Source: Hemerocallis citrina (Eukaryota > Streptophyta > Magnoliopsida > Asparagales > Asphodelaceae). Taken from it: DNA of 64,000 nt. The stretch covers positions 434,001-498,000 of the forward strand of contig JACEHZ010000367.1 in assembly GCA_017893485.1 (NCBI GenBank). Direction: 5' to 3'. Both the position numbers and the translations under genes were made by a program. Every line of letters begins with the position of its first letter. Position 1 is the first letter of the stretch. Positions 1 through 9,452 of this stretch are shown here, in pieces. The notes under the pieces were generated by a model. That model saw only the letters and a program-made list of their open reading frames with translations. It was not told the DNA's origin and made no database searches.

Positions 1-1292
1 GAGGGATTTGACGGAGGAGGTGTTGTTCGGGTGCGGCCTAAGCCCCATCAACCCGAGTATGCTCCTGACATCTCGTTTTTTTTTTATTTTTCTTCTAAGT
101 TTTCGGTTCGGGCTGCTAACTCGTCCCCCCCCCCCCTTTTTTTTTGACTCGTTGCAGAAGCAATGAAGATCGACTTCAACTCCATGATGGCGGACAGGTC
201 TAAGCTGGCCGGGGGGAAGAAGAGGAAGAGGGCGGCTGCGACTGTTTCGTCGACCCCGGCACCTGCCGTCGCCTCGACCATCTCTCCGCCTCCCCCTGCT
301 GTGGAGGTGCCCTCGGAAGTTATCGTCGCTGAGGAGCCCCCGTCTTCTTCGGTCCCTGGCGTGATCGAGGGGATCATCGATGTGAACGCGGCACTGTCGA
401 TAGAGGCACCACCGCTGACCCAGGCCGCCGAAGAGATTCTGACAGAGCAGCACAAGCAACTGTTCGTGCCGAATTGGCGAGTGAAGAACCATGACGGGTT
501 CCTCGGCAATTCACTGATGTCAGTGCAGGTCGTCAAACACTTGGCGACCCCGAAGGACAGGGCCGCGCTGAGGGCAGGGACGGTCGGTGACGACACTTAT
601 GAAGTCGCCCGGTCACTTGTTTCGGTAAGTGTATTGCAAATTTCGTTAAGTCTGCAACTCGGCATGTGTATTAGTGACTGTTGTCTCTGTAGGCCACTTG
701 CCACTTCGGCCACCTCCTCGAGACATTTGCCGCGCAGGAGAAGGAGCTGAGGTCCGCCAGCGACAAGGACAGGTTGGCGAAGGTCAGGGCGGTCAAAGAA
801 CTTGAGGCCGAGCAGAGGAGGTCTGAGGCCTTGGAAGTCCGGGTCGCGGATCTTGGGTCGGACTTGGAGAAGGCTAAGGAGCGGCTCGACGCGGAGTCTG
901 CCAAGGCTGCCAAGGCCGCCGAGGACTTAGCTGCGGCGCTGAAGTCCTTGGCCGAAGAGAGAGCGGAGAAGGATGCCCTGGCGACGAAGATCCGGGCCGA
1001 GGTGGAGAAGGTGGTCGAGGAAGAGGCGAAGAAGCACATGGCCGAAAATATGGAGAAGTCCTATCAAATGGCCCTCGACCACGTTCAGGAGCGTGTCCCC
1101 GGCTTCGATCGGGTCGGCTATCAATTGTTTCCAACGCCGACCTCGGACGATGAAGGGGAGGAAGGCGAAGAGGACGAGGCTGAAGGCGAAGGCGAGGAAG
1201 GACGGGATGGAGAGACTGTGGGAGATGGCCAGGTCAAGGGACCCTCCGTCGATGCACCTGTGGCTGACGCGGCGACGAAGGTGGACCCTTGA
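1..1292 (+). CDS. Antisense gene A of Tat-1 (gypsy-type PF04195-like protein, C-terminal coiled-coil part), partial
   Basis: This gene runs opposite to gag-pol. The visible exons are 1-56, 158-624 and 693-1292. The second exon holds a lysine/arginine patch (KKRKR) and an alanine/proline-rich linker. The third is strongly heptad-like, rich in Glu, Lys and Ala, followed by an acidic tail (EGEEGEEDEAEGEGEE) and a stop at 1292. Joining 624 to 693 keeps the frame exactly (phase 0). The homologous gene in Tat-2 (43540-45635) shows that the missing N-terminal part resembles the Pfam family PF04195, 'putative gypsy type transposon', whose function is unknown. The first intron lies at 57-157. Expression is not shown, but the reading frame is better kept than the gag-pol of the same element. 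Confidence 0.75.
57..157 (+). other. Probable GT-AG intron 1 in antisense gene A (Tat-1)
   Basis: The donor GTATGC follows the conserved exon (RDLTEE..LF.GGL-like peptide). The segment is T-rich with a C/T tract and ends in TTGCAG just before the next conserved peptide. The matching place in Tat-2 has the donor at 44443, but its acceptor AG looks lost. Confidence 0.6.
625..692 (+). other. GT-AG intron 2 in antisense gene A (Tat-1)
   Basis: The donor is GTAAGT and the acceptor CTGTAG; the segment is 68 bp, phase 0. Splicing joins ..SLVS to ATCHFGHLL.., and the Tat-2 copy has an intron at the same residue (..STVS / ITVHFGHLM..). Conservation of position and phase between diverged copies is strong support. 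Confidence 0.8.
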
Positions 1293-1467
1293 TCCCCTCA
1301 GTTTTTGTAGTTTTCTTCCTTTTTTCGTGTTTCGATCGTTGTAATGCCTTTTGCGGACTGGCCACCGCCTTTCAATGAATGAAAACTATTTTGACTCCGG
1401 AATTTGTCTAAGTGTTTGGCTCGGTAATGAATGAAGAATATCCAATGCTATCTCTTTCTTATTTCAG

Positions 1468-2181
1468 ATTGCCGAGCCGGCTTGTAACACTTTGGCCGAA
1501 CAGCGCCGAGCCGAGCTGTTTAAGCGATCTCGGGAGGATCGTCTCGAGGGTGAGGTTCACTTGACGAGGAAAATACTTCATAACTTGGAGATAAGGCATA
1601 GCGATGTTTTAGTTGAACTGCACCACCTGCGAATAGTCGAGGCCGAGCTATCTGCTAGGGAAGAGGAACTGGCTCGAATTTCAGCCGAACGGGACGGCTT
1701 GGCGAAGAAGGTGGAAGAGTTGCAGAGGGTGACTGTCGACAAGAGCGTCGAAGTGACCCACTTGCGTCGCGTTATCTCCGACAGCGCCGAATACCCCGGT
1801 TCGGCGAAACTCCCTCGGTTTAAGGTGATAGTAAAGGATGACACTTTGAAAGACCGCATCGTCGAGCTGGAGGAAGAAGTCGCTCGGCTCAAGCCTCAGC
1901 CGGTGAGGGCCAACGTCCGGAGCACCTCGTGCACCTGCGAGGAGATCGAGCGAGGGATCACGTTCTATCAAGCGGCGAGCCGGACTCCCCTCGTAGGCAG
2001 GTCAGCTGCCGATGCCCAAAGCGGTGTGGCGGTGTCTTCAAGCGGTGCTTCGGTAGGAGCAACCGTCAGAGTTAGTGGCGAGGAGGCGTCTCGGTTCGTC
2101 GGCCTAGATTCGAGCTCGGAGGTCAAGAAGCGTCGACCCAAAGTGTCTCTAAAACGGAGCATTCCTCTTCCTCGGAAGTAA
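1468..2181 (+). CDS. Antisense gene B of Tat-1 (coiled-coil protein with conserved basic C-terminus)
   Basis: This is a second plus-strand gene after gene A, open from a possible acceptor (TTATTTCAG, ending 1467) to a stop at 2181; no clear ATG start is seen. It is largely a Glu/Leu/Arg-rich coiled coil, then a motif with cysteines (STSCTCEE, near the middle), a Ser/Gly-rich stretch and a basic end (KVSLKRSIPLPRK). The Tat-2 copy (45874-46785) is longer and matches in the coiled coil (RVTVDKS.EVT), in the VKDD.LK.RIVELE.EVARLKP block and in the basic tail. The function is unknown. The conserved C-terminus argues that it is or was a real protein rather than a chance frame. Confidence 0.65.
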   Translation: MAEPACNTLAEQRRAELFKRSREDRLEGEVHLTRKILHNLEIRHSDVLVELHHLRIVEAELSAREEELARISAERDGLAKKVEELQRVTVDKSVEVTHLRRVISDSAEYPGSAKLPRFKVIVKDDTLKDRIVELEEEVARLKPQPVRANVRSTSCTCEEIERGITFYQAASRTPLVGRSAADAQSGVAVSSSGASVGATVRVSGEEASRFVGLDSSSEVKKRRPKVSLKRSIPLPRK

Positions 2182-2464
2182 TGGGCTGGTCGTGTCCTTG
2201 TGTTGTAACCTACTTGCGAGTTTTTGCTGTTGTAATCCGCTTTGTAATTTTTATCCAACTTATTAATGGAATCGGAGTTGTTTTACCCGAACTGTAATTG
2301 GCTGTCTCCTTATCTGTGCCATGTTTGTGCCGACTAGAGTAGGCTTGAGACGAACCACGAGGCTGGTGTTCGCTTCGCCGAACTCCTTGGCCTCGAATTT
2401 TCCTTCTTCGCTGTGCTTTTGAGCTATCGGCTCGGTTTGGCTGCTTAGGGCGTAGTTGCTTCTT

Positions 2465-3187
2465 GACTATGCCCACGTGGCTTGACCAGAGACGTCTGAC
2501 GTTCGCGCGGATCTCGAGGCGGGTCCGGTTCCCAAGAAAACAATATCTTGTCGTTTTGTGGACACGTGGCTGAACGAGATCCGCTCATCACGCGCTAGCG
2601 CGCTTTCTGAGGCGATCCGACGGTGGCTTCGCCTCGGGGTGATTCTTTGCCATATACGAGGGTCGGTAACCCGGTACCTCGGCTTGGCGTGTAGTTGCTT
2701 TCTGACTGCGCCCACGTGGCCTAATCAGGGACGTCTGACGTTTGCACGGATCTCGAGACGGGTCCAGTTTCCAAGAAAACACTATCTTGTCGTTTTGTGG
2801 ACACGTGGCTGAATGAGATCCGCTCATCATGCCCTAGCGCACTTTCTGAGGCGATCTGACGGTGGCTTCGCCTCGGAGTGATTTTTTGCCATATACGAGG
2901 GTCGGTAACCCGGTACTTCGGCTCGGCGCGTAGTTGCTTCCCGATTGCGCCCACGTGGCCTAATCAGGGACGTCTGATGTTTGCACGGATCTTGAGGCGG
3001 GTCCAGTTTCTAAGAAAACACTATCTTGTCGTTTTGTGGACACGTGGCTGAATGAGATCCGCTCATCACGCCCTAGCGCACTTTCTGAGGCGATCTGACG
3101 GTGGCTTCGCCTCGGAGTGATTTTTTGCCATATACGAGGGTCGGTAACCCGGTACCTCGGCTCGGCACGCGAGGGCTGTGATTTGTA
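2465..3187. repeat. Three tandem copies of a 239-bp unit (Tat-1)
   Basis: The anchor GCCCACGTGG starts at 2471, 2710 and 2949, so the period is 239 bp. The units hold two CACGTGGC motifs each. They lie between antisense gene B and the pol end, in the hypervariable 3' region of Tat elements known to breed satellites. The 283 bases before the array (2182-2464) hold only the presumed 3' end of gene B. Confidence 0.9.
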
Positions 3188-3273
3188 CCTAATCCTGGCC
3201 CGACCGAGGGTGAGTCGGAAAGATTGGGTCAAGTCGTCGGAGAGATCCGATCGTTAGATTAGTTTAGTTTGGG

Positions 3274-4125
3274 GGATGCGGGAGCAGTTTCGAATGGCGA
3301 GCTACTTCTAGTCCGCTTAGGAGCGAACTTGCGAAGCAAAGCCGAGCCAAGTGTTGGACTCCGATCCATTCAACGGCTGCAGGAGCAATTTCGAACGGCG
3401 ATCTGTCCCCCGGCTCGTCTATAGACGTGCCGAGGAGGGAGAGTCGAGCCGAGTGCTGGACTCCGAACCATCGTGTGGGTAGTTTAAGGGATGCAGGAGC
3501 AGTTTCGAATGGCGAGCTACTTCTATTCCGCTTAGGAGCGAACTTGCGAAGCAAAGCCGAGCCAAGTGTTGGACTCCGATCCATTCAACGGCCGCAGGAG
3601 CAATTTCGAACGGCGATCTACCCCCGGCTCGTCTATAGACGTGCCGAGGAGGGAGAGTCGAGCCGAGTGCTGGACTCCGAACCATCGTGTGGGTAGTTTA
3701 AGGGATGCAGGAGCAGTTTCGAATGGCGAGCTACTTCTATTCCGCTTAGGAGCGAACTTGCGAAGCAAAGCCGAGCCAAGTGTTGGACTCCGATCCATTC
3801 AACGGCCGCAGGAGCAATTTCGAACGGCGATCTACCCCCTGCTCGTCTATAGACGTGCCGAGGAGGGAGAGTCGAGCCGAGTGCTGGACTCCGAACCATC
3901 GTGTGGGTAGTTTAAGGGATGCAGGAGCAGTTTCGAATGGCGAGCTACTTCTATTCCGCTTAGGAGCGAACTTGCGAAGCAAAGCCGAGCCAAGTGTTGG
4001 ACTCCGATCCATTCAACGGCCGCAGGAGCAATTTCGAACGGCGATCTACCCCCGGCTCGTCTATAGACAAGCCGAGGAGGGAGAGTCGAGCCGAGTGCTG
4101 GACTCCGGACCATCGTGTGGTTAGA
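3274..4125. repeat. Four tandem copies of a 214-bp dimeric unit (Tat-1)
   Basis: GGAGCAGTTTCGAATGGCGA starts at 3281, 3496, 3710 and 3924 (periods 215, 214, 214). Each unit is itself two diverged halves of about 107 bp: GGAGCAGTTTCGAATGG.. and GGAGCAATTTCGAACGG.., each ending near TTGGACTCCGA or CTGGACTCCGA. The same half-unit recurs as a 116-bp monomer in Tat-2 and in Tat-3. After the array, 4126-4291 is the post-pol untranslated sequence. Confidence 0.9.
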
Positions 4126-4291
4126 AAATTAAAGGCTGAGGTATGCGGTAGTATCAGAAATATGAAAAACTTTATTTATTAATATCTAATGGTCGGCTGC
4201 TTCTAAAGTTGCTAGCCGTTATTACAATGAAAAAAGAACAAAGGAAAAATTACTAGCAGCAGGAGAGGAGTGTTCCGACATCTCGAGTTAC

Positions 4292-5110
4292 TTAGATACG
4301 CGTGGCTGCCTTCTCTTGGTATTTCAAAAGATGGTCGGCGTTCCAAGTCCTGGGAATTTCTCTGCCCTCAAGATCTTCTAGCTTGTATGCACCGGGGCGG
4401 ATCACTTTGGAGACTTTGTATGGTCCCTCCCAATTTGGGGCCACTTTGCTTTTCTGTCCGGGGAACGAGATGGCCAATTTTCGGAGGACCAGATCCCCTT
4501 CTTTCAGGTTGGTTGGGCGGACCCGTTTGTTGTAGGCGAGTTCGATTCTTCTCCGGTAACTTTGTTGCCGTATGGCTGCTCTTTCCCGGATTTCGTCTAT
4601 CAAGTCTAGGCTTGTTCTGAGCTCCCTGGCATTCTGTTCTTCTTCAAAAGCTATCAAACGAGGAGAGGGTATCCCAACTTCTAGTGGGATGAGGGCCTCG
4701 GACCCATAGGTGAGATTGAACGGACTCTCGCCTGTCGGGGTCCGCTTCGTGGTTCGGTAATTCCACAACACATTGGGCAGCTGATCGACCCACAATCCCT
4801 TGGAGCACTTGTCGAGTCTCTTCTTGATGCCGGAGAGGATCTGTCGGTTGGCATTCTCGGCTTGGCCATTTGACTGGGGATGGGAGACAGAGGAGAAGCG
4901 GTGTTGTATGGCTAGGTCTTCACATAAGGCTCGGAAGGCAGCTCCAGCGAACTGCGTACCGTTATCCGTAACTACGACCCGAGGAACACCGAATCGGCAG
5001 ATTACATTTTTCCAGAAGAATTGAACAACTCTATGTTCGGTAATTGTAGCCAGGGGCTCGGCCTCTATCCATTTCGAGAAATAGTCGACTGCCACGACTA
5101 GGAACTTCAA
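4292..5110 (-). CDS. Tat-1 integrase (C-terminal segment of gag-pol)
   Basis: This segment encodes the catalytic core and C-terminal domain of a retrotransposon integrase, which inserts the DNA copy into the genome in the nucleus. The D,D35E triad is visible: D9 (AVDYFSKW), D49 (VTDNGTQF) and E85 (NGQAEN), with 35 residues between the last two. Further on come the conserved PY/YGSEA region (LTYGSEALIP) and the GPYKV C-terminal motif. The frame is continuous with the upstream pol segment except for one stop at 5108 (TAA where Tat-2 reads CAA, Gln), so the ATG-like start is only the first Met after that stop. No chromodomain is seen, as expected for Tat. Confidence 0.93.
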   Translation of the reverse strand: MKFLVVAVDYFSKWIEAEPLATITEHRVVQFFWKNVICRFGVPRVVVTDNGTQFAGAAFRALCEDLAIQHRFSSVSHPQSNGQAENANRQILSGIKKRLDKCSKGLWVDQLPNVLWNYRTTKRTPTGESPFNLTYGSEALIPLEVGIPSPRLIAFEEEQNARELRTSLDLIDEIRERAAIRQQSYRRRIELAYNKRVRPTNLKEGDLVLRKLAISFPGQKSKVAPNWEGPYKVSKVIRPGAYKLEDLEGREIPRTWNADHLLKYQEKAATRI

Positions 5111-6889
5111 TTATCCGGGGGCTGGTGGAAATGGCCCCAGTAAATCCATCCCCCACATTGCGAAGAGGATCAGACTTGATAGGGAGGAGAGTGGTGCTTG
5201 TGGAAGGCGTCGAATGTCGGAATACTTCTGGCAGGAGGTGCATTGCCGAACGTGTTGTTCGGCATCCCGTAGGAGAGTGGGCCAGTAATACCCGTAGTTT
5301 AACACTTTGCGCGCCAAGGCTCTGGAGCCGGAGTGGGCTCCGCCGATGCCCTCTTGGAGCTCTTGCAGGGCGTAGTCGGCTTGTCCGGGGGAGAGGCACC
5401 TTAGGTAGGGTCGACCATCCACCTGGGTGAAGGAGCGCTTATACAGAACGCCTTCGACCAATATGTATCGCTCGGCTCGGGTCCTTATCTTTCGGGCTTC
5501 CTTCGGATCCCGGGGGAGGAGTCCGTCTCTTAAAAACTCGACGAGGGGCTTCATCCAATTGTCTTCGAGGGGGAGTGGCAGTGTTTCGACGGAGTTGAGA
5601 GCCTCGTCCTCTATGCTTGGCTTGAGGAGGACTTCTATCAGAACAGTTTGTTCGAGGCCTTGAAGGGATGAGGAAGCTAATTTGGACAGGGCGTCGGCCT
5701 GGGCATTTTCTTCTCTGGGGATTCTTCGGATGAGGGCCTCCTCGAAGAGCGCCATGAGGCTCTTTACTTTAGCCAAGTACTTTACCATCCTGTCATCGCG
5801 GGCTTCATATTCGCCGAGGACCTGGTTGACGACCAACTGAGAGTCGCTGAAGATCTGCAGGCGTCGCGCCCCTGCGTTTCGGGCCATCCCAAGGCCGGCT
5901 ATGAGTGTCTCGTATTCGGCTTCGTTGTTTGAGGCTTTGAAGTTTATCCGGAGGGAGTATTGGAGGACAAAGTCGTCTGGGCCCGCGAGGATGACTCCTG
6001 CCCCGCTCCCCTCGTTACAAGAGGATCCATCGACATATACCGACCAGACAGGCGGTCCCTTCATTGTTTGTTCGGAGTCGGGGATAGTTGTTTCAACTAT
6101 GAATTCGGCCAGCGCCTGCGCCTTGATTGCGGTCCGAGGCTGATAAGTAATATCATGTTGGCTCAGCTCGATCGACCACTTCATGAGGCGGCCGGAAGTC
6201 TCTGGCTTGTGAAGGATCTGTTTCAGCGGCTGGTCGGTAAGAACGACCATCGAATGGGACTGGAAGTATGGCCGAAGCTTTCTCGCAGCCATTATCAGGG
6301 CGTAGGCTATTTTCTCAATTTTCGGGTACCGGAGCTCGGCGTCCCGGAGCACTTTGCTGACGTAGTAAATGGGCTTCTGAGTTCTTTCTTCTTCTCTGAC
6401 TAAGACCGCACTAAGCGTCTGTTCGGAGGCTGCCAAGTAGAGGTAGAGTGGTTCGCCCGGTATGGGTTTGCTGAGAAGAGGCGGATTGACGAGGTAAGCC
6501 TTAAGCTGGTCGAAGGAGTCTTGTTGTTGCTGCCCCCATTCGAATCCCTTAGCCCCCCTGAGGGCTTTGAAGAACGGGAGGCACTTCTCCCCAGACTTCG
6601 ACAGAAAGCGCCCAATGGCGGCTAATCGACCAGTCAATCTCTGAACTTCTTTGACGTTTCTAGGCGGGGCCATGTCCAGTGTGGCCTTGATCTTCTCCGG
6701 ATTTGCCTCTATTCCTCGTTGGCTAACCATGAAGCCGAGGAACTTGCCTGATGAGACGCCGAACGCATACTTGTTCGGGTTGAGTCTCATATTGTGCTTT
6801 CTCAAAACATCAAACGCTTCTTGGAGGTCGGCCACGTGATCAATGCCTCGGATGCTTTTCACAAGCATGTCATCCACGTACACTTCCAT
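5111..6889 (-). CDS. Tat-1 pol: RT C-terminus, RNase H, archaeal-type RNase H, integrase zinc finger
   Basis: The segment starts at the RT active site (YVDDML, residues 4-9; both Asp present). The RT-linked RNase H follows at about 145-240; its first catalytic Asp is replaced (AAS where most Ty3 elements have DAS). A second RNase H of archaeal type is at about 282-405 with D287 (VYVDGSS), E325 (NEAEYE), D349 (FSDSQLV) and D399 (AQADALSK). The integrase zinc finger is near 511-553 (..H519..H545..C550..C553). The dual RNase H is the hallmark of Tat elements. The stop before it (TGA at about 6890) replaces CGA (Arg) of Tat-2. The frame ends at the TAA near 5108, just before the integrase core. 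Confidence 0.92.
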   Translation of the reverse strand: MEVYVDDMLVKSIRGIDHVADLQEAFDVLRKHNMRLNPNKYAFGVSSGKFLGFMVSQRGIEANPEKIKATLDMAPPRNVKEVQRLTGRLAAIGRFLSKSGEKCLPFFKALRGAKGFEWGQQQQDSFDQLKAYLVNPPLLSKPIPGEPLYLYLAASEQTLSAVLVREEERTQKPIYYVSKVLRDAELRYPKIEKIAYALIMAARKLRPYFQSHSMVVLTDQPLKQILHKPETSGRLMKWSIELSQHDITYQPRTAIKAQALAEFIVETTIPDSEQTMKGPPVWSVYVDGSSCNEGSGAGVILAGPDDFVLQYSLRINFKASNNEAEYETLIAGLGMARNAGARRLQIFSDSQLVVNQVLGEYEARDDRMVKYLAKVKSLMALFEEALIRRIPREENAQADALSKLASSSLQGLEQTVLIEVLLKPSIEDEALNSVETLPLPLEDNWMKPLVEFLRDGLLPRDPKEARKIRTRAERYILVEGVLYKRSFTQVDGRPYLRCLSPGQADYALQELQEGIGGAHSGSRALARKVLNYGYYWPTLLRDAEQHVRQCTSCQKYSDIRRLPQAPLSSLSSLILFAMWGMDLLGPFPPAPG

Positions 6890-6892
6890 GTT

Positions 6893-7627
6893 TCAGCTAA
6901 TCTGTGCCTGGAATACCTTGTTAACGAGGCGCTGGTATGTTGCCCCGGCATTCTTTAGGCCGAACGACATGACCCTGTAGCAGTAGAGTCCTTGGTCGGT
7001 CACAAAAGATGTCTTCAGAATATCCGGGGGGAACATCCTTATCTGATTGTAACCCGAGAAAGCGTCCATGAAGCTGAGGAGCTCATGTCTCGAGGTTGCG
7101 TCAATCAGAGTGTCGATGCTCGGCAGAGGGAAGGGGTCTTTAGGGCAGGCCTTGTTAAGGTCTGTGAAATCAATACAGATTCTCCATGTTCCGTTGGACT
7201 TTTTCACCATTACTACGTTTGATAACCACTCAGGATAATTCACTTCCTGTATGAACCGGGCTTTCAACAATTTATCCACCTCCTCTTTGATAGCGAGCTG
7301 ACGTTTGGGAGCGAACTTGCGCCTCTTCTGCTGGACCGGTTTGGACCCCGGATCAACACTGAGGCGGTGGACCAAGAGTTCTTCGGAGATACCGGGCATG
7401 TCTGCAGCTGACCATGCGAAGAGGTCTTGGTTGGCTCGGATGCATTTTACAATATCCGCGTATAGTGCGGATGGGAGGGTCTTGCTGACAAAGAACCTGC
7501 GGGTCGGCTCCTGCTCCGAGAAGAGTACCTCTTCCAACTCGTCTACCGGCTCGGAAGTTGGCCGAGCAGCATCTTGGGGGATCTCGAGTGTTTCTAAGGA
7601 GAGGACGGGTCCGAGGGTGGAAGTCAT
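6893..7627 (-). CDS. Tat-1 pol: N-terminal part of reverse transcriptase
   Basis: This is the fingers/palm region of a Ty3/gypsy RT. It contains the VDKLLKARFIQEV and WR.CIDFTDLNKACPKD motifs, the catalytic Asp in FMDAFSGYNQ (D188) and the FGLKNAGATYQR motif. It precedes the YVDD block in the next segment, from which a single nonsense codon (TGA near 6890) separates it. A further stop near 7646 separates it from the protease. The three segments were one polyprotein. Confidence 0.92.
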   Translation of the reverse strand: MTSTLGPVLSLETLEIPQDAARPTSEPVDELEEVLFSEQEPTRRFFVSKTLPSALYADIVKCIRANQDLFAWSAADMPGISEELLVHRLSVDPGSKPVQQKRRKFAPKRQLAIKEEVDKLLKARFIQEVNYPEWLSNVVMVKKSNGTWRICIDFTDLNKACPKDPFPLPSIDTLIDATSRHELLSFMDAFSGYNQIRMFPPDILKTSFVTDQGLYCYRVMSFGLKNAGATYQRLVNKVFQAQIS

Positions 7628-7648
7628 ATAACACTTGCGGGCCTGCTC

Positions 7649-8311
7649 CTAATTGCCCCTTACTTCTCCCACTCCAGCCCGAGTGGGGAATTTCATTTTG
7701 AGATGATAGGCAGAAGGGACGGCTTCAAGGGCGGCTAGGCCGGGCCGACCCAAAATGACGTTGTAGGCCGCTGGGACATCTACGACCATGAAATCCATCG
7801 ACTCCGTGCGGGTAGTAGGAGTTTTGCCGGCCGTGACATCGAGGGTGATTACCCCTTCAATCGTCACCGGCACTCCCGTGAACCCATGGAGCGTGTAGCC
7901 GGCGGGCTTGAGTCTGTCTCGGGGGAGCTTCAGCCCCTTGAAGGCGTCGAGAAAGAGTATGTTGACGGAGCTACCATTATCCACTAAGATTCTCTCGACT
8001 TTGAAATTGGCCATGTGAAGGCTGATGACGAGTGCGTCACAATGAGGGGTACGGACACCCTCGAGATCTTCGTCAGAGAAGGTGACGGGCACTCCGAGGC
8101 CTTTGGGAGGAGGGGTGGTTCGGACTGAGTTTACTTCTTTAATAAAAGCTTTCCGAGAAGAGTTCGAGGAGCCCCCCATTGGACCCCCGTGGATGAGGTG
8201 GAGGACCCGTTCTTCCTCAAACTCTGGCGTCTCTTCTCGTTCCGGACGTTTGTTAGCCCCCCGAGGCTGGGGAGGAAGCTCGGCTTGGTCCTTTCTCACG
8301 AATTTTGCCAA
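7649..8311 (-). CDS. Tat-1 aspartic protease region of gag-pol
   Basis: The segment holds the retropepsin-type protease that cuts the polyprotein. The active site is DNGSS (D111-S115) after KVERILV, the variant of DTG/DSG common in Tat elements. A second hydrophobic strand with YNVILGRPGL follows. The N-terminal third is the gag-protease linker (EFEEERVLHLIHGGPMGG). It is shifted out of frame from gag near 8400 by a small indel and closed by TAG at 7646. Confidence 0.9.
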   Translation of the reverse strand: MAKFVRKDQAELPPQPRGANKRPEREETPEFEEERVLHLIHGGPMGGSSNSSRKAFIKEVNSVRTTPPPKGLGVPVTFSDEDLEGVRTPHCDALVISLHMANFKVERILVDNGSSVNILFLDAFKGLKLPRDRLKPAGYTLHGFTGVPVTIEGVITLDVTAGKTPTTRTESMDFMVVDVPAAYNVILGRPGLAALEAVPSAYHLKMKFPTRAGVGEVRGN

Positions 8312-8333
8312 CTGCCCCCTCTGGATAAGGGCC

Positions 8334-9260
8334 TCAATCTCGTTTCTTAGCGCACGACAATCGTTGGTGTCGTGCCCATGGTCCCGGTGATAGCGGCACC
8401 ATTTTTTCTCTATCTCTTCTCTTAGCAGGGGTGTTCATCTTCGGAGCAGGAGGTAAGACCCCTTCTTTTTCGACTTCCATGAAAATGGCGGAGATGTTTG
8501 TGGTGAGGGGAGTAAACTTTTCAAATCTAGGGGAAGGTCGGCGCTGGCCAGCATTATCCTTCTGGAACTTCTTTGCTCCTTCTTCTTCAGTTCCCTTCCT
8601 CTTAGACCCGGAGGCGGTTCCTTCCCAGTTGGGCTGTTCCTCGGCCTCTTCAGCTCGGATGTACTTTTCAGTGCGGAGGAGGAGGTCAGAAAAGTCGTGC
8701 GGAGGTTTCTTGGTGAGGGAGGAGCGGAGGTTGGAATTGAGGATATTGGATTGGAACGCCGCGGTAGCGACGGATTGGTCGAGGGACGCGATGGTTCTGG
8801 CTTCAGCTGTGAACCTCTTCACGTAGTCCCTCAGTTTCTTCCCCTTCTGTTGGCGGAGGTGCAATAGTGAGATGCTGGTCTTCTCGGCCCTTCGGCTGCT
8901 GACGAAATGGGTGATGAACAGGGTTTCGAACTGTTCGAAGGAGAATATCGACGCCGGGGCAAGGCGAGAGTACCATTCTCGAGCTGGGCCTTTGAGAGTT
9001 GCAGGAAATGTTTTGCAGAGGAGGGCATCGGAAGCTTGATGGAGGAGCATCAAAGTCTTAAAGCTTTCGATGTGGTCAACTGGATCGGTCTCCCCAGTGT
9101 AGTTCTCGAACTGGGGAGGTTTGAAACCGAACGGAACAGGGGCATCTACTATGGTCCGGGAGAACGGGGGTCGGCTAGGACGTAGGGTCCTCCCCCTAAG
9201 CTCCTCTTCTCGGTTTATCTGTCCCAAGAGCTTTTCCACCTCGTTTAGACGGCGGTTCAT
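8334..9260 (-). CDS. Tat-1 gag (capsid) segment
   Basis: This is the retrotransposon gag domain that forms the virus-like particle in the cytoplasm. The family block is seen at about residues 40-190: HIESFKTLM, CKTFPATLKG.AREWYS.L, FEQFETLFITHFVSSRR and LRDYVKRFTAEA. The same peptide recurs nearly unchanged in Tat-2 and Tat-3. The Lys/Glu-rich end leads to the nucleocapsid-like KWCRYHREHGHD.NDCR motif of the sister copies, which is lost here to a frameshift (..REKMVPLSPGPW). The N-terminal leader is in another frame (9453-10022). Confidence 0.9.
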   Translation of the reverse strand: MNRRLNEVEKLLGQINREEELRGRTLRPSRPPFSRTIVDAPVPFGFKPPQFENYTGETDPVDHIESFKTLMLLHQASDALLCKTFPATLKGPAREWYSRLAPASIFSFEQFETLFITHFVSSRRAEKTSISLLHLRQQKGKKLRDYVKRFTAEARTIASLDQSVATAAFQSNILNSNLRSSLTKKPPHDFSDLLLRTEKYIRAEEAEEQPNWEGTASGSKRKGTEEEGAKKFQKDNAGQRRPSPRFEKFTPLTTNISAIFMEVEKEGVLPPAPKMNTPAKRRDREKMVPLSPGPWARHQRLSCAKKRD

Positions 9261-9452
9261 GGTGTCATCTCTCCGACGGTGATCTGCCGAGCCACGGGAC
9301 TCGTCTTCGTATGAGGGGGAGCGAGGGCTGCGGCGATGGTAGCTTCGAGAACGACGAGGACTTGGGGTGCGCCTGGAATTGGTAGGAGCGGGTCGAGGAG
9401 AAGGGGACCGTTGGCGAGGGCTCCGGACCGGAGGAGGGGATGGGGCCCTCGG

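Noticed and set aside
3264..4124. Several 88-116-residue frames on both strands (for example 3780-4124 plus)
   Set aside because: By-products of the 214-bp tandem repeats.
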